Under the pieces are notes generated by a model, which did no database searches, was not told the DNA's origin, and saw only the letters and a program-made list of their open reading frames with translations. Positions 51,549 to 62,040 of a stretch of 64,000 bases of DNA are shown one piece after another. The translations under genes were made by a program, and so were the position numbers. This DNA is from CAVZVW01 sp963778845. Its GTDB lineage: Bacteria; Actinomycetota; Actinomycetes; Actinomycetales; Kineosporiaceae. The stretch is from positions 39,362 to 103,361 of the forward strand of contig CAVZVW010000002.1 in NCBI GenBank assembly GCA_963778845.1, read 5' to 3'. Positions within the stretch are counted from its first letter, which is position 1; every line of letters starts with the position of its first letter.

Positions 51549-52748
51549 GTGGCGACCACCGTGATCCGAGGCATCGGCGAGCTCGTCACGAACGACCCCG
51601 CCCACGCCTCCGCCGGCGACGGCGGGCAGGCCGACGGCCGCGCGCTGGGTGCGCTCGCAGAGGCGGCCATCGTGCTGGACGGCGATCGCGTCGTCTGGGT
51701 GGGACGCGACCGGGACGCCCCGGCCGCGGACACCGCGGTCGACGTCCACGGGCGGGCGGTGATCCCGGGTTTCGTCGACTCCCATGCACACCTGGTGTTC
51801 GCCGGTGACCGCTCCGGCGAGTTCGCCGCCCGGATGTCCGGCCAGCCGTACGCCGCCGGCGGCATCCGCACCACCGTGGCCGCAACCAGGGCGGCCTCCG
51901 ACGCCGACCTCGCGGCGAACACCGCGCGCCTGGTCGCCGAGATGCTGCGCCAGGGCACCACCACGGTGGAGATCAAGTCCGGGTACGGGCTCACCGTCCG
52001 CGACGAGCAGCGCAGCCTCGTGGCCGCGCGCCAGTCGACACCGGAGACCACCTACCTGGGGGCCCACGTCGTGCCCGCCGAGTTCGCCGACGACGCCGGC
52101 GGGTATGTCGACCTCGTCACCGGGGACATGCTGGCGGCCTGCGCCCCGCACGCGCGATGGGTCGATGTCTTCTGCGAGCGCGGGGCGTTCGACGCCGACG
52201 CCGCGCGCGCCGTCCTGCGCGCAGGCATGGCCGCCGGGCTGGAACCGCGGGTGCACGCCAACCAGCTGGGGCCGGGGCCGGGAGCCCTGCTCGCGGCGGA
52301 GGTGGGCGCGGCGTCGGCGGACCACTGCACGCACCTGGACGAGGACGACGTCGCCGCGCTGCGCGACGCCGGGGTGGTCGCCACCCTGCTCCCGGCCGCG
52401 GAGTTCTCCACGCGTTCGCCGTACCCGGACGCGCGGCGTCTGCTCGACGCGGGCGTCACGGTGGCCCTGGCGACGGACTGCAACCCCGGTTCGGCCTACA
52501 CCTCGTCGATGCCCTTCTGCATCGCCCTGGCCGTGCGGGAGATGAGGATGACGCCGGCCGAGGCCCTCTGGTCGGCGACCGCCGGCGGGGCGGCGGCGCT
52601 GCGACGCGACGACGTCGGGACCCTGCGGCCCGGCAGCCAGGCGGACATCCTGGTGCTGGACGCGCCGTCCCACATCCATCTCGCCTACCGCCCGGGGGTC
52701 CCCCTGGTGCATGCCGTCGTGAAGGACGGCACACGACGGACGCCGTGA
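51549..52748 (+). CDS. hutI: imidazolonepropionase
   Basis: A 399-residue amidohydrolase that hydrolyses 4-imidazolone-5-propanoate to N-formimino-L-glutamate, step three of histidine breakdown. Metal and substrate motifs: DSHAHLVFAGDR, VEIKSGYGL, HANQLG, DHCTHL and ATDCNPGS. GTG 51549 with a leaderless-type box. It overlaps the homocysteine methyltransferase gene (GTGA). It is on the strand opposite to hutH-hutU and converges on hutF. Confidence 0.95.
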   Translation: MATTVIRGIGELVTNDPAHASAGDGGQADGRALGALAEAAIVLDGDRVVWVGRDRDAPAADTAVDVHGRAVIPGFVDSHAHLVFAGDRSGEFAARMSGQPYAAGGIRTTVAATRAASDADLAANTARLVAEMLRQGTTTVEIKSGYGLTVRDEQRSLVAARQSTPETTYLGAHVVPAEFADDAGGYVDLVTGDMLAACAPHARWVDVFCERGAFDADAARAVLRAGMAAGLEPRVHANQLGPGPGALLAAEVGAASADHCTHLDEDDVAALRDAGVVATLLPAAEFSTRSPYPDARRLLDAGVTVALATDCNPGSAYTSSMPFCIALAVREMRMTPAEALWSATAGGAAALRRDDVGTLRPGSQADILVLDAPSHIHLAYRPGVPLVHAVVKDGTRRTP

Positions 52749-53704
52749 CGCCGACCGCCCCGCGGTCGCTGGGCGCGGCGCTGGCCCGCGGCGCCGTCGT
52801 CCTGGACGGCGGGCTGTCCACGGAGCTGGAGCGGGCCGGGCACGACGTGTCGAGCGACCTGTGGTCGGCCAGGCTGCTCCGGGACGCGCCTGAGGCCGTG
52901 GTGGCCGCGCATGCGGCGTTCTTCGACGCCGGGGCGCAGGTCGCCACCACCGCCAGCTACCAGGCCACCTTCGAGGGCTTCGCCGCCGCGGGGATGGATG
53001 CCGCCGAGGCCACCGTGCTGCTGCGTCGCTGCGTCGCGCTGGCCCGCCAGGCGCAGGAGCAGTCGGCGGGCGACGGGCGGGCGACGTGGGTGGCGGCATC
53101 GGTCGGCCCGTACGGGGCCATGCTCGCGGGCGGCCAGGAGTACACAGGGGAGTACGTCGACCCGCAATGGACCGGCCGAACCGGCGGTGGCCTGAGTGTC
53201 AGGGAGCTGCGGGCCTTCCACCGCCCCCGGCTGGAGGTCCTGGCGGCGGCGGGCGCTGACGTCCTGGCCCTGGAGACCATCCCCTGCCTGGCCGAGGTCG
53301 AGGCCCTGCTGGCCGAGGTCGACCAGCTGGGCGTGCCCGCCTGGCTGTCGCTGACGACGGTGACCGACGACGACGGGCGGGTGCTGACCCGGCGCGGCGA
53401 GCCTGCGGCGCAGGCGTTCGCGATGGCCCGGGACGTGCCGGCCGTGGTGGCCGTCGGGGTGAACTGCACCGCACCGGCGGGAGTCATGGCCGCGGTGCGG
53501 GACGCCGCCGACGCCGGTGTATGCCCGGTCGTCGCCTACCCCAACAGCGGGGAGGTCTGGGACGGCGCCGCGCGCGCCTGGCGTGGTGACCCTGCGGCCG
53601 GCCTCGATCCGCCGGGGTGGGTCGCGGCCGGGGCCCGGCTGGTGGGCGGCTGCTGCCGGATCGGCCCAGATGCGATCGCCGGGGTGGCCGCCGCACTGAC
53701 GTGA
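52745..53704 (+). CDS. mmuM: homocysteine S-methyltransferase (MmuM-like)
   Basis: A 319-residue zinc-dependent methyltransferase making methionine from homocysteine with S-methylmethionine or AdoMet as donor. Features: LDGGLSTELERAGHD at the start, and zinc Cys residues in VGVNCTAP and GGCCRIGP. Full length. The GTG overlaps the hutI stop, an unusual partner for a histidine catabolic gene; no biochemical link is evident. Two hairpins follow the stop. Confidence 0.92.
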   Translation: MTPTAPRSLGAALARGAVVLDGGLSTELERAGHDVSSDLWSARLLRDAPEAVVAAHAAFFDAGAQVATTASYQATFEGFAAAGMDAAEATVLLRRCVALARQAQEQSAGDGRATWVAASVGPYGAMLAGGQEYTGEYVDPQWTGRTGGGLSVRELRAFHRPRLEVLAAAGADVLALETIPCLAEVEALLAEVDQLGVPAWLSLTTVTDDDGRVLTRRGEPAAQAFAMARDVPAVVAVGVNCTAPAGVMAAVRDAADAGVCPVVAYPNSGEVWDGAARAWRGDPAAGLDPPGWVAAGARLVGGCCRIGPDAIAGVAAALT

Positions 53705-53719
53705 CTGACACCCATCCCC

Positions 53720-53774
53720 GTTGGCGCGGCGGCACACCGCGCCCAACAGTTTGGCGCTGTGGCACACCGCGCCA
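53720..53774. terminator. Two hairpins between convergent mmuM and hutF
   Basis: Stems GTTGGCGCGG/CCGCGCCCAAC (53720-53747) and TGGCGC/GCGCCA extended by GTG/CAC (53752-53774). Both share GGCACACCGCGCC and probably terminate in both directions. Confidence 0.75.
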
Positions 53775-53780
53775 GTTCGC

Positions 53781-55142
53781 TCAGACCTCCCAGGCCCGTT
53801 CGATGGCTTCGGCGAGCATGTGGCCGACCTCGTCGATGCCCGTGTGCATCCCGTGCTCGACCACCAGCCGACCGCTCGCGATCACGGTGTCGACGTCCGC
53901 GGCCCCGGCCGACAAGATTGCCTGGGCCGGCAGGGACCCGGCGGTGCGCACAGTGTCGAGCCGGACCGCGACGAGGTCGGCGTGTGCTCCCACCGCGATG
54001 CGACCCCCGTCGGGCCACCCCAGGGCGTGGTGGCCGTTCACGGTGAGCGCATCCACCAGCTGGCCGACCTCGAAGCGGCCACGATGACCCGAGGCAAGGC
54101 GTTCGTGCATCTCGAGTGCGCGGGCCTCCTCGAGCAGGTCCATCATCGCGTGCTGGTCGGTGCCCAGGGCCAGTGGCGAACCCGCCTCGGCCAGGGCACG
54201 GGCCGGCCCGATGCCGTCGGCGAGGTCCCGCTCGGTCGTCGGGCAGAATCCGGCCGTCGTGCCGGTGCTGCCGAGCAGGGCGACGTCCTCGGTCGTGAGG
54301 TGGGTGGCGTGCACCGCCGTCGTCATCGGCCCCAGCACGCCGTGGTCGGCCAGCAGCCGGGTGGGCGTCACACCGTAGCCGGCCAGGCATGCAGCGTTCT
54401 CAGCCGGCTGCTCAGAGACGTGTGCGTGCAGCGGGCGCCGGGCCCCGTCCGCCTCGGTCGTGGCATCGACGATGTCCTGCAGCTGGTCGGCCGGCACCGC
54501 CCGAACGGAGTGGATGGCCGCTGCCACCCGGAAGCCCGCGTCGTCGGCGAGCGCGCTGACCCGGTTCGCCCAGCCCTCGGCGTCGGTGTCGTCGAAGCGG
54601 CGCTGCACCCCCTCCAGGGCCACGCCGATGCCCGCCGACAGGTAGCAGGTGTCCAGCAGCGTGAGCCTGATGCCCGCCCGGTGCGCGGCCTCGCGCAGGG
54701 CCTCGCCCATCGCGTTCGGGTCTCCGTAGCGCGCCCCGCCCGGGCCGTGGTGCAGGTAGTGGAACTCCCCCACGCAGGTGACACCGGCCAGTGCCATCTC
54801 CGCATAGACGGCCGTCGCGAGGTCGAGGTAGGAGTCGGGGTCCAGCCGGTCCGCGAGGGCGTACATCTGCTCGCGCCATGTCCAGAACGTGCCGCCGTCA
54901 CCGTGCGTGCGCCCGCGCAGCGCGCGGTGGAACGCATGGGAGTGCACGTTCGCGAACCCGGGCAGCACGAGGCCCCGAAGGCGATGCTCGACGTCGCCGG
55001 GGTGGACGCCGCGGGTCACCTCGCCGATGCGACCGTCAGGGTCGACCACGACGCGCACGCCTTCGGCCACGCCGTCCGGCAGCCAGGCGTGCTCGCACCA
55101 CCACGACGTGGTCGTGTCGTTGCGCTGCCGGCGCGGGCTCAC
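53781..55142 (-). CDS. hutF: formimidoylglutamate deiminase
   Basis: A 453-residue amidohydrolase converting N-formimino-L-glutamate to N-formyl-L-glutamate and ammonia. Motifs: NVHSHAFHRALRG, HVSEQPAENAACL, HATHLT, CPTTERDLADG and LALGTDQHAMMDLLEEAR. GTG 55142 is chosen as the frame further upstream runs into simple repeats. It is downstream of the M20 amidohydrolase gene on the same strand, with 292 bp of repeat-containing spacer. Its product needs a deformylase; no hutG is visible. Confidence 0.94.
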   Translation of the reverse strand: MSPRRQRNDTTTSWWCEHAWLPDGVAEGVRVVVDPDGRIGEVTRGVHPGDVEHRLRGLVLPGFANVHSHAFHRALRGRTHGDGGTFWTWREQMYALADRLDPDSYLDLATAVYAEMALAGVTCVGEFHYLHHGPGGARYGDPNAMGEALREAAHRAGIRLTLLDTCYLSAGIGVALEGVQRRFDDTDAEGWANRVSALADDAGFRVAAAIHSVRAVPADQLQDIVDATTEADGARRPLHAHVSEQPAENAACLAGYGVTPTRLLADHGVLGPMTTAVHATHLTTEDVALLGSTGTTAGFCPTTERDLADGIGPARALAEAGSPLALGTDQHAMMDLLEEARALEMHERLASGHRGRFEVGQLVDALTVNGHHALGWPDGGRIAVGAHADLVAVRLDTVRTAGSLPAQAILSAGAADVDTVIASGRLVVEHGMHTGIDEVGHMLAEAIERAWEV

Positions 55143-55338
55143 AGGTACCTGCCTTTCCCGAGCGCCGGGCCCTGGCGAACCGGCACTCTCCACGAGGGAG
55201 GGTCCCTCAGCGAGAGCGGCTCCAGTGGGTACAGGCCATGGGCCCCGATCCTGCAGGACGAACCTAGCCGGGCGACAGGGGCGACGGCCACGAATGCCGC
55301 AGTTCGACGAATCCACCGGCCACGGCCCGGCTCCGGCC

Positions 55339-55434
55339 AGCTCGGCTCGGTCCGGCTCGGCTCGGCTCGGCTCGGTCCGGCTCGGCTCGGCTCGGTCCGG
55401 CTCGGCTCGGCTCGGCTCGGTCCGGCCAGCTCGG
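55339..55434. repeat. GGCTC/GGTCC 5-bp microsatellite
   Basis: About 19 tandem pentamers (CTCGG with interspersed TCCGG) just beyond the M20 gene stop and before hutF. Confidence 0.9.
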
Positions 55435-56670
55435 CTAGGTCTGGCGCTGCGGCTGCGGGTCGGCCGAGCAGAGGTCGGCCAGTACCGCGGCGAGGGCGAG
55501 TGCGCCCGCCTCACAGTCGGCCGCGTCGGCGTGCTCGGCCGGGGCGTGGGAGATCCCGGTCGGGTTGCGGACGAAGAGCATCGCCACCGGGACGCCGGCC
55601 TGGGCGAGCACACCGGCGTCGTGCCCGGCCCCGGTCGGCAGGGCCGGCGCGGACCCCGGGAGGCCGGCGGCGGCCCCGGCGACCCGGCCGACACGTTCGG
55701 TGAGGTCGACGTCCATCGCGGTGGCCGCCGTCCAGGACTCCTCGACGGCGTCGAAGCCCCGGAATGCGACGTCCCCGATCACCTCGCGCACCTGCCGCTG
55801 GGTGTCGGCGCGCACGTCGAGCCAGGCCACGACCTTGGAGGGGATGGCGTTGACCGCGTTCGGCGTCACGGCCACCTTGCCGACGGTTGCCAGCGCGTCG
55901 CGCACCCGGGCGCTCTGGCGCACGAACTGGACGAAGCGCGCCAGCTCGAGCATCGGGTCCTCCCGGTCGGCGAGCCGGGTCGTCCCGGCGTGGTCGGCCC
56001 GGCCGTGCAGCTCCACGCGCCAGCGCCCGTGCGGTCGGATCATCGTGGCGACCCCGACCGCCGCGTCGACGGCCGGCGTCGACAGCCCGCGGCCCTGCTC
56101 CACGTGCAGCTCGACGAAGGCACCGACACGCCGGGAGAGCGCCGGGTCGGCCCCGGCCCGATCCGCGTCCAGACCTGCGGCTCGCATCGCCTCGGCGTAG
56201 GTGGTGCCGTCGGCGTCGGCGAGCCCGAGCACCCGGGCCGGCGCGACCGCACCGGTCACGAGCCGTGAGCCGGAGCAGGCGAGCCCGAAGCGGCCCCCCT
56301 CCTCGTCCACGAAGCGCACGAGGCCGAGGGGTCGCGACGGCCGGAACCCGGCGGCTTGCAACCGGTCGACCGCGACGAGGGCGGTCGCCACGCCGAGGGG
56401 GCCGTCGAAGGCCCCGCCGTCGGGCACGGAGTCCAGGTGGCTGCCCGTCACCACGCCCGGCCCAGCGTCGGGGTCGCCCCACCAGGCCCACTGGTTGCCG
56501 CAGACGTCTGTCGTGACGTCCAGGCCCCGCGCCGTGCAGGCGGCAACGAACCACTCACCCAGGTCGGCGTCCTCACGCGTGAAGGCGAACCGGCGGTAGC
56601 CACCGCTGACGGGGTCGCGGCCGATCCCCGCGATCTCGTCGAGCAGCCCTGTCACGTCGCGCTCATGCAC
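55435..56670 (-). CDS. M20 amidohydrolase, allantoate amidohydrolase-like
   Basis: A 411-residue M20 peptidase-family hydrolase: metal motifs GSHLDSVPDGGAFDGPLG, FVDEEGGRFG and FVELHVEQG, the last typical of allantoate, N-carbamoyl and ureidoglycine amidohydrolases, and a late GHDAGVLA. It sits between hutU and hutF and no hutG-type deformylase is seen, so it may hydrolyse N-formylglutamate (inference). The GTG at 56670 is preceded by AAGGGG; the frame upstream is not coding. Confidence 0.88.
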   Translation of the reverse strand: MHERDVTGLLDEIAGIGRDPVSGGYRRFAFTREDADLGEWFVAACTARGLDVTTDVCGNQWAWWGDPDAGPGVVTGSHLDSVPDGGAFDGPLGVATALVAVDRLQAAGFRPSRPLGLVRFVDEEGGRFGLACSGSRLVTGAVAPARVLGLADADGTTYAEAMRAAGLDADRAGADPALSRRVGAFVELHVEQGRGLSTPAVDAAVGVATMIRPHGRWRVELHGRADHAGTTRLADREDPMLELARFVQFVRQSARVRDALATVGKVAVTPNAVNAIPSKVVAWLDVRADTQRQVREVIGDVAFRGFDAVEESWTAATAMDVDLTERVGRVAGAAAGLPGSAPALPTGAGHDAGVLAQAGVPVAMLFVRNPTGISHAPAEHADAADCEAGALALAAVLADLCSADPQPQRQT

Positions 56671-56735
56671 CGGTACACCCCTTCGTCCGGCCGACCGTAC
56701 CCTCCTGGTCGGTGACCACCTCGGGTCGGTGCCCG

Positions 56736-58450
<1,715 letters not shown>

Positions 58451-58454
<4 letters not shown>

Positions 58455-60022
58455 GCGAGCTCTCCTGTGACGGACTCGACGGCGCTGACGACAGCACCGG
58501 TGCGGACGAGGTCGGTGACGCGTTCGATGTCGGGAGCGAGGTGCCGGTCGGGTCCGGGGCCGGCCACCCCGTGTGCCTCGAGGAGGGCCAGCACGGCGGC
58601 GCTGGCAGGGGACGGCTCCAGCGGGGCCCGCAGCGCGAGGCCGCGGGCGGCGGTGAACACCTCGATGGCCAGGACGGCGCCGAGCGCCTCGACGCACCGC
58701 CGCAGCTTGCGCGCGGCGTGCCAGCCCATCGAGACATGGTCCTCCTGCATCGCCGAGGACGGGATCGAGTCGACCGACGCCGGGGCCGCCAGCCGTTTGG
58801 CCTCCGACACGAGCCCGGCGGCGGTGTACTGGGCGATCATCAGCCCCGAGTCCACCCCGGGGTCGTCGGCGAGGAAGGGCGGCAGCCCGGCGTTGCGCGA
58901 CTTGTCGAGGAACCGGTCGATGCGCCGCTCGCTCATGCTCGCGACGTCCGCGGCGGCGATCGCCAGGAAGTCGAGCACGTAGCCCACGGGGGCGCCGTGG
59001 AAGTTGCCGTTGGACTCCACCCTCATGTCCGGTGTCACGACAGGGTTGTCGATGGCCGATGCGAGCTCCCACCCGGCCACCCGCTCGGCATGGGCGAGGG
59101 TGTCGCGGGCGGCACCGTGCACCTGCGGGGAGCAGCGCAGGGAGTAGGCGTCCTGCACCCTCGTGCAGTCCGGGGTCCGATGGCTGGCCACCACGCCGGA
59201 CGACGCGAGGACGGCGCGCAGGTTCGCCGCGCTGGCCGCCTGGCCGGGGTGAGGGCGCATTGCCATGAGGTCCTCGGCGAACACCCGGTCGGTGCCGAGC
59301 AGGGCCTCGACCGACATGGCAGCGGCGACGTCGGCCGTGCGCAGGAGCATCCTGAGGTCCTGGGAGGCCATGACGAGCATGCCGAGCATGCCGTCGGTCC
59401 CGTTGATCAGCGCCAGCCCCTCCTTCGCCGCGAGGGTGACCGGCTCCAGCCCCGCCTCAGCGAGGGCCTCGGCTGCCGGACGGCGCACGCCGGCCGCGTC
59501 GCGGACGTCGCCCTCGCCGATGAGCGCCAGGGCGCACGCAGCCAGCGGGGCGAGGTCGCCGGAGCACCCGAGGGAGCCGTACTCGTGGACGATCGGGGTG
59601 ATGCCTGCCGAGAGCATGGCCGCGTAGGCCTCGGCCGTCCCGACGCGGACGCCGGTGCGTCCGGTCGCCAGCGTGTGCAGCCTCAGCAACATCAGCCCTC
59701 GCACCACCTCCCGCTCCACCTCCGGGCCGGTGCCGGCGGCATGCGAGCGGACGAGGCTGCGCTGCAGTCGCTCGCGGTCGGCAGGTGCGATGTGCCGTGT
59801 CGCGAGCGCGCCGAAGCCGGTGGAGACCCCGTACACAGGGCGCTCCTCCTCGCCGAGGGCGACGATCGCGGCACGCGAGGCGGCGACGGCGGCCAGTGCG
59901 TCGTCGCCGAGCACGACGGGAGCGCCGTGGCGCGCGACGGCCACCACCTGCTCGGGCGTCAACGGGTTCGGGGTGATGGTCACGGCCTGCGTGGCGTGAC
60001 GGGCGTCGATGACTGTGCTCAC
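58451..60022 (-). CDS. hutH: histidine ammonia-lyase
   Basis: A 523-residue lyase, deaminating histidine to urocanate, first step of the pathway. The MIO prosthetic group forms from residues 153-155, here Cys-Ser-Gly (YGSLGCSGDLAPLA) instead of the usual Ala-Ser-Gly. Other motifs: YGVSTGFGAL (Tyr of the active site), EGLALINGTDGMLG and QDAYSLRCSPQVHGA. GTG 60022. A perfect palindrome lies 50 bp upstream and probably regulates the hutH-U operon. Confidence 0.96.
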
Positions 60023-60071
60023 ACCTCAAGGGCACACCACAGGCGAGCCCGCGTCACCAGCACACGCTGCT

Positions 60072-60097
60072 CAAATGTCTGGGATCCCAGACATTTG
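60072..60097. promoter_or_regulatory. Perfect 26-bp palindrome, probable hut operator
   Basis: Arms CAAATGTCTGGGA and complement with no mismatch. The core TCTGGGATCCCAGA matches, apart from the W positions, the TCTGwwATwCCAGA motif that I recall for the IclR-type HutR of Corynebacterium. It lies 50 bp upstream of hutH. Confidence 0.7.
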
Positions 60098-60204
60098 CCT
60101 CCCACGTGCACTCGGCCGGGTGACGAAGTCGCCGTTGGCACCGAGGCTCCCTGAGCATGTACGCTTTTCGCCGGTTGCAGTAGCAGTTCCTCGTACGTTC
60201 ACGA

Positions 60205-60237
60205 ACGCCCGCGGAGTTGTCTCCGCCGGGCGTTTTT
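60205..60237 (+). terminator. Terminator-like hairpin in the cold-shock gene leader
   Basis: A 12-bp stem with one bulge (ACGCCCGCGGAG paired with CTCCGCCGGGCGT) and a TTGT loop, followed by TTTTT. It lies about 104 nt before the cspA start and downstream of the likely promoter, so it may be a temperature-sensitive attenuator. Confidence 0.65.
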
Positions 60238-60340
60238 CGGTATCGGGTCCACATAGGGCCCGGAACGGCGAACACCGCGGCAGCCCGGACTCCGGCACAG
60301 GGCCGGCTTCCGCACCGTTTCACCGAAGGAGAGAACAACG

Positions 60341-60544
60341 ATGGCTCAGGGCACCGTGAAGTGGTTCAACGGTGAGAAGGGCTTCGGCTTCATCACCCCC
60401 GACGGCGGCGCGTCCGACGTCTTCGTGCACTACTCGGCGATCGCTGCCGACGGGTACCGCACACTCGAGGAGAACCAGCGCGTCGAGTTCGACGTCCAGC
60501 AGGGCCAGAAGGGCCCACAGGCTGCGAACGTCCGCGTCATCTGA
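60341..60544 (+). CDS. cspA: cold-shock protein (CspA family)
   Basis: A 67-residue single cold-shock domain that binds single-stranded RNA/DNA: KWFNGEKGFGFITPDGG (RNP1), DVFVHYSAI (RNP2), and the QKGPQAANVRVI end. AAGGAGAGA lies 8-10 nt before the ATG. The long structured leader with an internal terminator-like hairpin suggests post-transcriptional control. Confidence 0.97.
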   Translation: MAQGTVKWFNGEKGFGFITPDGGASDVFVHYSAIAADGYRTLEENQRVEFDVQQGQKGPQAANVRVI

Positions 60545-60550
60545 GCGAAA

Positions 60551-60640
60551 CCCGCAAGGCCGGCATCACCCGCAAGGCCCGCATCACCCGCAAGCCCCGC
60601 ATCACCCGCAAGGCCGGCATCACCCGCAAGGCCGGCAACA
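60551..60640. repeat. 18-bp tandem repeat x5
   Basis: Five near-identical copies of CCCGCAAGGCCGGCATCA, starting 6 bp after the cspA stop. Confidence 0.92.
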
Positions 60641-60642
60641 CT

Positions 60643-60677
60643 CGTGAGGCCCCCCGGTTCGCCGGTGGGGCCTCACG
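60643..60677. terminator. Long UUCG-capped bidirectional terminator
   Basis: A perfect 11-bp stem CGTGAGGCCCC with its complement, continued by CCGG-TTCG-CCGG, between convergent cspA and the MFS gene. The stop codon of the MFS gene (60673-60675) lies within the stem. Confidence 0.85.
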
Positions 60678-62040
60678 GCGTGTGAGGCACGTGTGGCGCC
60701 ATGGGCGCGGGCGCGGGCGCCGGCAGCTGCAGCACCGCTACCGCCGCAACGACGCACAACCCGCCCGCCATCCACCAAGCGCTGGTGTAGGTCCCCGTCA
60801 CGGCCCGCAGCACTCCGGCCACCTGTGCCGCGATGCCCGCCCCGACCATGTGCGCGGCGAACACCCAGCCGAAGACCACACCGGAAGCCTGCACCCCGTA
60901 GTACTGCCTGCACAGCGCCACGGTGGGCGGCACCGTCGCCACCCAGTCCAGCCCGTAGAACACCACGAAGAAGAACAACGGCGGGGCGACGTGCGGTCCC
61001 AGCAGTGCCGGCACCGGCAGAAGGGCGAGGCCGCGCAGGCCGTAGTAGGCCAGCAGGAGCAACCGAGCGTCGTAGCGGTCGCTGAGCCAGCCCGATGCGA
61101 CCGTCCCCACCACGTCGAACGCTCCGACAAGGGCGAGGAGGGACGCCGCCGTCGTCGTCGGCATCCCGTGGTCGTGGGCTGCCGCCACGAAGTGGGTCTG
61201 GATCAGGCCGTTCGTCGACCAGCCGCAGACGAAGAAGGTGCCGGCGAGGATGAGGAAGGAGCGTTGCCTCGCCACTGTGCGCAGAACCTGCACTGCGGAG
61301 GACGACGCCGCCCGCAGGCCCCCGGCCCGAGCCGGGTGCGGCGACGGCGGGGAGTCCGGCGGCACCCCGTACGGGCGCAGCCCGACGTCCTCCGGATACT
61401 CCCGCATGACCGCGAGAACGATCGGCACCAGGAGCATCGCCAGCCCCGACGTCAGCAACGCGGCAGCACGCCAGCCCTGGTGGACGGCGAGGTACGCGAT
61501 CGCAGGCAGGAACACCAGCTGGCCGGTCGCCGACCCGGCGGAGAACACCCCCGTCACCAGACCGCGCCGCTTCACGAACCACCGGTTCGCAACGATCGCC
61601 CCGAACACCAGCGCCATGGACCCGGTTCCGACACCGACCACGAGCCCCCACAGCACGAACAGCTGCCACGGGTGAGTCATGAGCAACGTGAGCGCCGAGC
61701 CGGCCGCCACGAGCGTCAGAGCGGCCGGGATCACCCGGCGCAAGCCGAACCGATCGATGAGAGCGGCGGCGAAGGGCGCCGTCAGCCCGTACACGAGCAG
61801 GTTCAACGACACGGCACCCGACGTCGACGCCCGCGACCACCCGAACTCGGACTCGACCGGCTCGAGAAGCACTCCGGTCGAGGAGCGGAACGCCGACGCC
61901 GCGACCAGCGCGGCGAACGTGACAGCCGCGACGGCCCATGCTCGGTGGGGACGGCGAAGCCCGAACCGGCGGCGGCCGGTGGCGGGCTCGCGGCTCCTCC
62001 GGGCGAGCGCGGAGACGTCGGCGTCACCCTCCACGGTCAC
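60673..62040 (-). CDS. MFS transporter (oxalate/formate antiporter-like)
   Basis: A 455-residue major facilitator with 12 helices: VTFAALVAASAFRSSTGVLLEPVESEFGWSR is the hallmark start of the OFA/monocarboxylate-type group, with the loop DRFGLRRVIP and a central hydrophilic loop about 220-250. Substrate unknown; monocarboxylates are likely by family. The start is GTG 62040. It ends in the shared terminator with cspA. Confidence 0.9.
   Translation of the reverse strand: MTVEGDADVSALARRSREPATGRRRFGLRRPHRAWAVAAVTFAALVAASAFRSSTGVLLEPVESEFGWSRASTSGAVSLNLLVYGLTAPFAAALIDRFGLRRVIPAALTLVAAGSALTLLMTHPWQLFVLWGLVVGVGTGSMALVFGAIVANRWFVKRRGLVTGVFSAGSATGQLVFLPAIAYLAVHQGWRAAALLTSGLAMLLVPIVLAVMREYPEDVGLRPYGVPPDSPPSPHPARAGGLRAASSSAVQVLRTVARQRSFLILAGTFFVCGWSTNGLIQTHFVAAAHDHGMPTTTAASLLALVGAFDVVGTVASGWLSDRYDARLLLLAYYGLRGLALLPVPALLGPHVAPPLFFFVVFYGLDWVATVPPTVALCRQYYGVQASGVVFGWVFAAHMVGAGIAAQVAGVLRAVTGTYTSAWWMAGGLCVVAAVAVLQLPAPAPAPMAPHVPHTP

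Larger units (their letters stand above)
60023..60340. other. Divergent hutH/cspA control region (318 bp)
   Basis: No gene. It contains the 26-bp palindrome, a TACGCT-type -10 near 60157 and the terminator-like leader hairpin of the cold-shock gene. Confidence 0.7.
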
